This document shows, one piece after another, positions 59,060 to 64,000 of a DNA stretch of 64,000 nucleotides (within the stretch, counting starts at the first letter, position 1; each line of letters begins with the position of its first letter). Source of the stretch: Punica granatum (lineage: Eukaryota; Streptophyta; Magnoliopsida; Myrtales; Lythraceae); the NCBI RefSeq assembly GCF_007655135.1, contig NC_045127.1:42605538-42669537 (forward strand). The letters run 5' to 3'. The notes beneath the pieces were generated by a model. That model was not told the origin of the DNA. It worked only from the letters and a program-made list of their open reading frames with translations, and made no database searches. The position numbers and the translations under genes were made by a program.

Positions 59060-60160
59060 ACTCCAATGAAATCAACATCTCCCATTGTGAAACAAGGTAT
59101 AAAAGGAAGCTTCGGGTGGAATTTCAGTGTCACTTAGATCGAGAGTTGGCTGGGCAGAGGTCATGGCAACGAGACCCTCTTTGTCTTCCTCTTCTATTGG
59201 TGTGACATCGTTCTTGGGCTCTAAGGTGCTCATGTGTTCTTGCAATTGTTGCTCGCTCTGGCTTTGCATCATAATCGTTGTGACTCCATCTATATCCTCT
59301 TCCGTCAAGTCAGCTTCGTCGTCACTTGGCAAGACATCTTGGGAACCTGAGTTCAGAGCATGAGCCATTTTCCCCAATTGGTTCTCAATGTTTCGAATAG
59401 CCTTTGCTTGAGAGCCGACTTGATTTTCTACATTCTAGAGGGATGTGGAGTGCTCTCAAATGGATGTGGCGTCGTCTTCAAGTTTAGTAGCTTTAATGTG
59501 TGTGGTCGAACATTCTACTAATAGTTGTTTGCTTTGCACCGTGATCATTGTGGCTTCTTTCGTGCCCCTCTCGTCTGAGTTGCTTTCAATGTTGCTCAAC
59601 AACATTTAATGGGACTGATTGCAGAGAATGGAAGAAAATTGCTCCTCTTGATTGTCCATGCCTTCTAAGATGGCCTATTGTGATCCGTTTTGATTTGAAC
59701 TTTCTTATAAGAGAGTATCCATCTTAGAAATATGTTGGTACAATATTTCTTCAGTACTTATCTCTTTCACTTGCATCGGAGATTCTTCTCATGTTTGGTT
59801 GTTAAAGAAGGAAGTAAGTTGCTCCTCTTGAGTTTCAGGTCTATGATTCATAGCTCTTGATTCTTGTAAAAGCATATCCATCCTTGTTGTGTAATGCATG
59901 ATAATTTCCTCGAGATTTGGCTTTTCTTCTCACATCCAAAGCATTGGTAGAGATTGAATTCCATGAGGACGATTCCACCAGCCCGAGTTGTATATGACGG
60001 AGTATGGATTGTAATTGGGGCAATGCTCGGTTGCATGGTAGTCTCCACAAAAATCACAATTTATATATGGTCTCTCAAACCCAACTTCAGTTACTTCTGC
60101 ACTTGACCTTATTGATACTTTCGACCATCGACAATTTCTTGGTGTCATCACCTGAAAAGA
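59060..60160 (-). pseudogene. Athila-like gag remnant
   Basis: On the minus strand, in several frames, the reading shows a CCHC-type knuckle (CDFCGDYHATEHCPN) and then NPYSVIYNSGWWNRPHG. Further on come NLEEIIMHY, ENQVGSQAKAIRNIENQLGKMAHAL and GSQDVLPSDDEADL. This order is known from gag proteins of Athila-type Ty3 elements, where the knuckle is followed by an Asn/Pro-rich linker and a QVGQLA-like coiled coil. Stops are frequent, and the large gag core that should precede the knuckle is missing. The family call is from motif reading. Confidence 0.65.
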
Positions 60161-60271
60161 AAATTAAGAAGAAAGAAATATATTAACCTAAAAAAATAAA
60201 AAATAAAAAAAATAAAAAATAAACTAAAAGCAATTGCTTAATCTTGATATTAATGAGTAGTCTAGAAATAA

Positions 60272-60289
60272 TCCTTGGCAATGGCACCA
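60272..60289 (-). promoter_or_regulatory. Decayed Athila-type primer site (tRNA-Asp type)
   Basis: The minus strand reads TGGTGCCATTGCCAAGGA. The Athila primer site as I know it is TGGCGCCGTTGCCGGGG; most differences are C-to-T or G-to-A changes, as expected from methylation decay. It lies only about 120 bp from the gag remnant, so internal sequence is lost. Confidence 0.6.
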
Positions 60290-60292
60290 AAA

Positions 60293-62230
60293 ACTTGTTT
60301 GAAATAAAAATTGTCAATTCACGCAATTGCACGTATCACCTCAAGTAATATATGAGAGTAAGAGTATCATCCCACAGAGACTGACTGAGACCTCATTAAG
60401 TACCAAAACCATCATAACTAGCTTTTATCCAAACGATAGGGTTTCAAAGATTGGATTAAACTAAATCTAAGAACTAAACTAGAGTGGCAAAGTAAACAAG
60501 AGTAAAAGTCAATCGAGATGAACCTAGGACTTTCAATGTCCCCTAGTACCTTATACAAAATTGATCATTCTATCTTTATTCTATCGAATTCATGAATTAC
60601 TGACATAGGGTTCTATTATCTTTCTACGCCTCTTCCGAGCACTACAGACACGTATTCCCTCTATCGAATTAACTATTCTATTCATAGACAATTACCAAGC
60701 GGGAACCAATTAATCATCCACCATAATTGGCTACCTAAGGCGACTAGGTATATTCCTATCTCTCACACGAATTAGTCGGTCTTCCAGCTCAAACTAAACT
60801 TAAGCTATCTCATGCACGACTTAACGTAGAATCCTCTTCTGAGCTCATCCAGATTTCCTAATCAAATTAATTGATGATCAGGGAATTAATCGCATTAAGA
60901 ACAAGATAAGATAATCAATTCAATCGAATTCTATAGATATAGATAAAAGAATTCACAATTCTAAATAAAAATACTAGGTTCCATTGAAGCCTAGATAAAG
61001 GAGTTTAACTCATGATCATAACGATAAAGATCGAATCCCTAGAAGAAAACATAATCATCATAACAAGGATTGGAAGAAAAACGAGAAAGAATGATGTAGC
61101 CGGTTCTCCAACTCGAGCCACGGTCATCACGATCTCGATCTCCACCTCCTTGCTCCCAAAGGTCACGTTCTCTTCCTCTCCATGTAAATGAACGTTCAGC
61201 ACTCTTTGTCTAGGTTAAACGTCCAGAAAGGCCATCCCTAGAATCCCGGAAAATCTCTCTCCATGAAAAAAATATTGTTTCCTAATTTAAAATCACCTAA
61301 ATAGGATTCTTTTATCTCTAGAAATATTATAACTATCTAATTAAAAATAGTTAAATATATCTCTACTATTAACCTCCTCATAGAACCCTTAGGGCCTGTT
61401 TGGTTTCGCAATTGTATTTTGGAATCACAATTCTAACTTAATTCTACCCACTACAAAACAAAATAACTCATACAAAGTCAAAGAGTGGGTCCCATTTTTA
61501 TCACTTTTTCCCACAACAAAACAACATAACTCATACAAAGTCAAAGGGTGGACCCCATTAATACCACTCAAAATCAAAATCAAAATCTGATTTTAAAATC
61601 CTACTATGAAACCAAACACCACCTTAATATCGAGAAAAATCCCGAACTAAGCAAGAAAGAGTCGGAGTAAACTGATCTGAAGGGCTGTAGCCCTCCAATT
61701 CCGCGGCTGGGGCCTTATGAGTCAGTAATTTCTGTCGCGCACTGAATTTCTTTCGATCATATCTTCCTCGTCCGAACTTCTATTGACGAACCGTTTGAAC
61801 CCTGCGCTCCTAACTCGATGGGCTTTCCATTGATATGCAATTTGCACCATTTAGCTCCAAGTTAGCCCGTTCAAAACACCGAAAACTTAGAGGCTGCAAA
61901 AACTCAATTTATGAACTAACTCTCAAAATATCTTAAAGCACTTAATACTCAAAAATCCTATCAAAATGCAAATGAATATTGATTAAACTATAAACCTACT
62001 ATAATTAACCTAAACTCGAGAATCTAGCTCCACAATAAACTCGCGAATGGTACCGAATAACTTTATTTTCATAAAGTTAACAATGCGCGAATATTCATTT
62101 GAGTTATAACACATTTCGGTTTTTTTCTCTTGAAAATAAAAGGAAATAAACCGAAAAAGACCCTCGAAACGAAATTGTCCTCCAAAAAAATAGATTTTTC
62201 CTTCTGATCCCAGACGATTTTTTTGGTTCA
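60293..62230 (-). repeat. Probable Athila-like 5' LTR (minus), boundaries open
   Basis: Directly beyond the primer site the minus strand should hold the 5' LTR. The sequence up to about 61380 has the AT-rich leader style of such LTRs (TTACTTGAGGTGATACGTGC, TCTGTGGGATG), and no gene is seen. The right boundary could not be found. A Tourist-like MITE interrupts it at 61392-61623. Confidence 0.4.
61392..61623. mobile_element. Tourist-like MITE, 232 bp, TTA duplication
   Basis: The inverted ends are GGGCCTGTTTGGTTTC and the reverse complement of GAAACCAAACACCACC. TTA flanks both sides (61389-61391 and 61624-61626). Inside, a block of about 55-60 bp containing AACTCATACAAAGTCAAAG occurs twice. 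Confidence 0.85.
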
Positions 62231-62757
62231 AAATGTTTCAGATTTTTGCTTGTGCCCCTGCCTCTTCCGCCTCTTCGCTCCATCTAAAATCTCCATAATA
62301 ATTTCCTGGAAATAGCCGTCCCCGAAATTCCCTTAACCAATTAATTAATTTCTATGTGGCCCAAAAAAATAGAATTAATTTCGAGTTTTTCTGACCTTGT
62401 ATTAATGTATATATATTAATTTATTATATTATATATTATTATATAAAGATTAATGATATATCTCAATCAAAAATTTTAAAAATAATTAAATAAATTTATT
62501 CTGTGAATCTTTCTTAACTCATCTCCTCTATCAGTTGTCTTCCTTTTCAATTTGAGTTGGAACCTTTTACGCGTTTCGAAAGCGGCTTTCCTTCCATTTT
62601 CCATTATTTACCAATCAGCCCCTCTCTCTCTCTTCGCCTCTGCATTTATTCCTCCGCCATGACCTCAAATTATAAAAGACAATTTTTTCTGCGGGAAGAA
62701 AGATAATTAGCCGCCCGACTCCTTCCGCAGCGTTAGGACTGTCAGTGGCGATCGGCC
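62231..62757. other. Upstream region of the AAA-ATPase gene
   Basis: This is AT-rich with TATATATTA runs. A TATA box (TATAAAAG) is at 62671-62678, about 80 bp before the ATG. Confidence 0.5.
62671..62678 (+). promoter_or_regulatory. TATA box of the AAA-ATPase gene
   Basis: TATAAAAG lies 80-87 bp before the start codon in AT-rich sequence. Confidence 0.6.
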
Positions 62758-64000
62758 ATGGCGGCGATCATTAACGGCAGCCTGGTTCTCCTCCTCGTCG
62801 CCGCCGCCGTATCGGCGTTCCTGCTCCGGGTCCTCTTCTACAAGACGGGGTTCATCTACGCCGTGAAGAAGCAGTGGCGGTCGGTGGAGGACTGCTTCCA
62901 CGTCTACCAGATCTTTAAGGTGCCGGAGTTCAACGACGGCAAGCAGGAGAACCTCCTCTACCGGAAAGTCTCCGCCTACCTCCAATCCCTCCCTTCCATC
63001 GAGGACTCCGATTTCACCAACCTCTTCACCGGCCGGAGCCGCCACGACATCGTCCTCCGCCTCGACCCCAACCAGGTCGTCCACGACACCTTCCTCGGCG
63101 CCCGCGTCTCCTGGGTCAACGACGACACCGGCCCCGCCCGCGTCTTCGCCCTCAGGATCAGGAAGGCCGACAAGCGCCGCATCCTCCGCCCTTACCTCCA
63201 GCACATCCACACCGTCTCCGATGAGCTCGACCAGAGGAAGCGGGAGCTCCGGCTCTACGTGAACTCGGAGTGGGACCCGGCGCGATCGGGCGGCCGCGGG
63301 AGGTGGCGTTCCGTCCCCTTCACCCACCCGTCCACCCTCGAGACGATCGCCATGGAGCCCGATTTGAAGAACCGGGTGAAGTCCGACCTCGAGCTATTCC
63401 TCAAGTCGCAGCAGTACTACCACCGACTGGGCCGGGTCTGGAAGCGGAGCTTCCTCCTGTATGGCCCGTCGGGGACCGGGAAATCGAGCTTCGTCGCTGC
63501 CATGGCCAATTTTCTGTCCTACGACGTGTACGACATTGATCTCTCTAGGATTACGGACGATGCCGACTTGAGGACGCTCCTGCTGGAAACCAGCAGCAGG
63601 TCTGTGATAGTCATTGAGGACCTCGATCGGTTTTTGATGGAGAAACCCGGGTCCGTGAGCCTATCGGGAATCCTGAACTTCATGGACGGGATACTGAGCT
63701 CGTGCTGCGCCGAGGAGAGGATCATGGTGTTTACGATGAACTCGAAGGACCATATTGACCCTGCCATACTGAGGCCCGGGCGGATAGACGTGCATATACA
63801 TTTCCCGCTGTGCGACTTCTCTTCGTTCAGGAGCCTGGCCAACAGCTGCCTCGGGGTCACCGATCACAAGCTGTTCCCCCAAGTCGAGGAGATTTTCCAG
63901 ACAGGGGCGAGGCTGAGCCCTGCCGAGATCGGGGAGCTGATGATCACGAACCGGAACTCACCGAACCGGGCACTTAAGTCAGTCATCACTGCCCTCAGGA
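62758..64000 (+). CDS. BCS1-type AAA-ATPase, partial (runs off the window)
   Basis: The frame from ATG 62758 is open for 414 codons to the window end. Residues about 5-25 form an amino-terminal membrane anchor (SLVLLLVAAAVSAFLL). The AAA-associated region follows up to about 210. The P-loop GPSGTGKSS is at 236-244 and the Walker B segment VIVIEDLDRF begins at 283. The sensor region has FTMNSKDHIDPAILRPGRID with the arginine-finger area. This is the plant family related to mitochondrial BCS1; the sequence resembles the At2g46620-like subgroup. Plant members hydrolyse ATP and sit in mitochondrial, ER or plasma membranes; the site here is not predictable. High GC3 sets it apart from its AT-rich surroundings. 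No intron is needed so far. The long minus frames at 62707-63327 and 63519-63860 are shadows of it. Confidence 0.92.
   Translation, partial: MAAIINGSLVLLLVAAAVSAFLLRVLFYKTGFIYAVKKQWRSVEDCFHVYQIFKVPEFNDGKQENLLYRKVSAYLQSLPSIEDSDFTNLFTGRSRHDIVLRLDPNQVVHDTFLGARVSWVNDDTGPARVFALRIRKADKRRILRPYLQHIHTVSDELDQRKRELRLYVNSEWDPARSGGRGRWRSVPFTHPSTLETIAMEPDLKNRVKSDLELFLKSQQYYHRLGRVWKRSFLLYGPSGTGKSSFVAAMANFLSYDVYDIDLSRITDDADLRTLLLETSSRSVIVIEDLDRFLMEKPGSVSLSGILNFMDGILSSCCAEERIMVFTMNSKDHIDPAILRPGRIDVHIHFPLCDFSSFRSLANSCLGVTDHKLFPQVEEIFQTGARLSPAEIGELMITNRNSPNRALKSVITALR

Noticed and set aside
62707..63327. 206-codon minus-strand frame
   Set aside because: It lies antisense to the AAA-ATPase, whose frame carries P-loop and Walker motifs; the antisense frame is a product of high GC3.
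1..64000. tRNA or rRNA genes
   Set aside because: I saw only primer-site complements of tRNA 3' ends next to LTRs, no cloverleaf and no rRNA sequence.

Overview
The window is nuclear DNA of a flowering plant, probably a eudicot; I cannot name the species. The evidence is split plant genes with plant-type splice sites, a chloroplast DUF4079 gene, a BCS1-type AAA-ATPase, and plant-specific transposon lineages: chromovirus, Tat/Ogre-like, Tnt1-like copia, Athila-like, CACTA, MULE and Tourist-like MITEs. Most of the window is transposon sequence. Four host genes are supported, all in the right half: a proline-rich protein (31490-32812, minus), a four-exon DUF4079 gene (34495-35844, minus), a possible small secreted Pro/Ser-rich protein (51632-51835, minus) and the first 414 codons of an AAA-ATPase (62758 to the window end, plus).

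Left part, 2213-30096: one very large LTR element with LTRs of about 4.2-4.3 kb, a tRNA-Arg-type primer site and a 5-bp target duplication (ACCAT). Its roughly 6 kb internal region has no recognisable gag or pol and carries a 29/43-bp minisatellite just before the 3' LTR. This is the architecture of a non-autonomous Tat/Ogre-like derivative (LARD-like). It was later hit twice: by a chromovirus (6237-11565, damaged, LTRs about 3.5% apart) inside its 5' LTR, and by a copia element (12022-20024, intact 1325-aa polyprotein, LTRs differing at one base that I can see) inside its internal region. The large element itself landed in the reverse-transcriptase region of an old LINE, whose halves lie at about 2050-2212 and 30097-30470.

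Right part: the proline-rich gene and the DUF4079 gene (with an inferred GC-AG intron); a Tnt1-like copia element (39314-44653) with several disabling lesions; reverse-oriented sequence related to the large LTR (about 47371-51361), including a 71-bp-arm foldback; a MULE transposase pseudogene interrupted by a CACTA-like element and followed by a second CACTA element with exact 3-bp target duplication and a nested MITE; a decayed Athila-like element on the minus strand carrying a Tourist-like MITE; and finally the AAA-ATPase gene.

The transposons form an insertion record rather than a pathway, and the host genes show no functional link. I found no tRNA, rRNA or CRISPR. The most unusual structure is the large coding-less LTR element with its minisatellite open in all three forward frames; its class is known, but this family may not be described.
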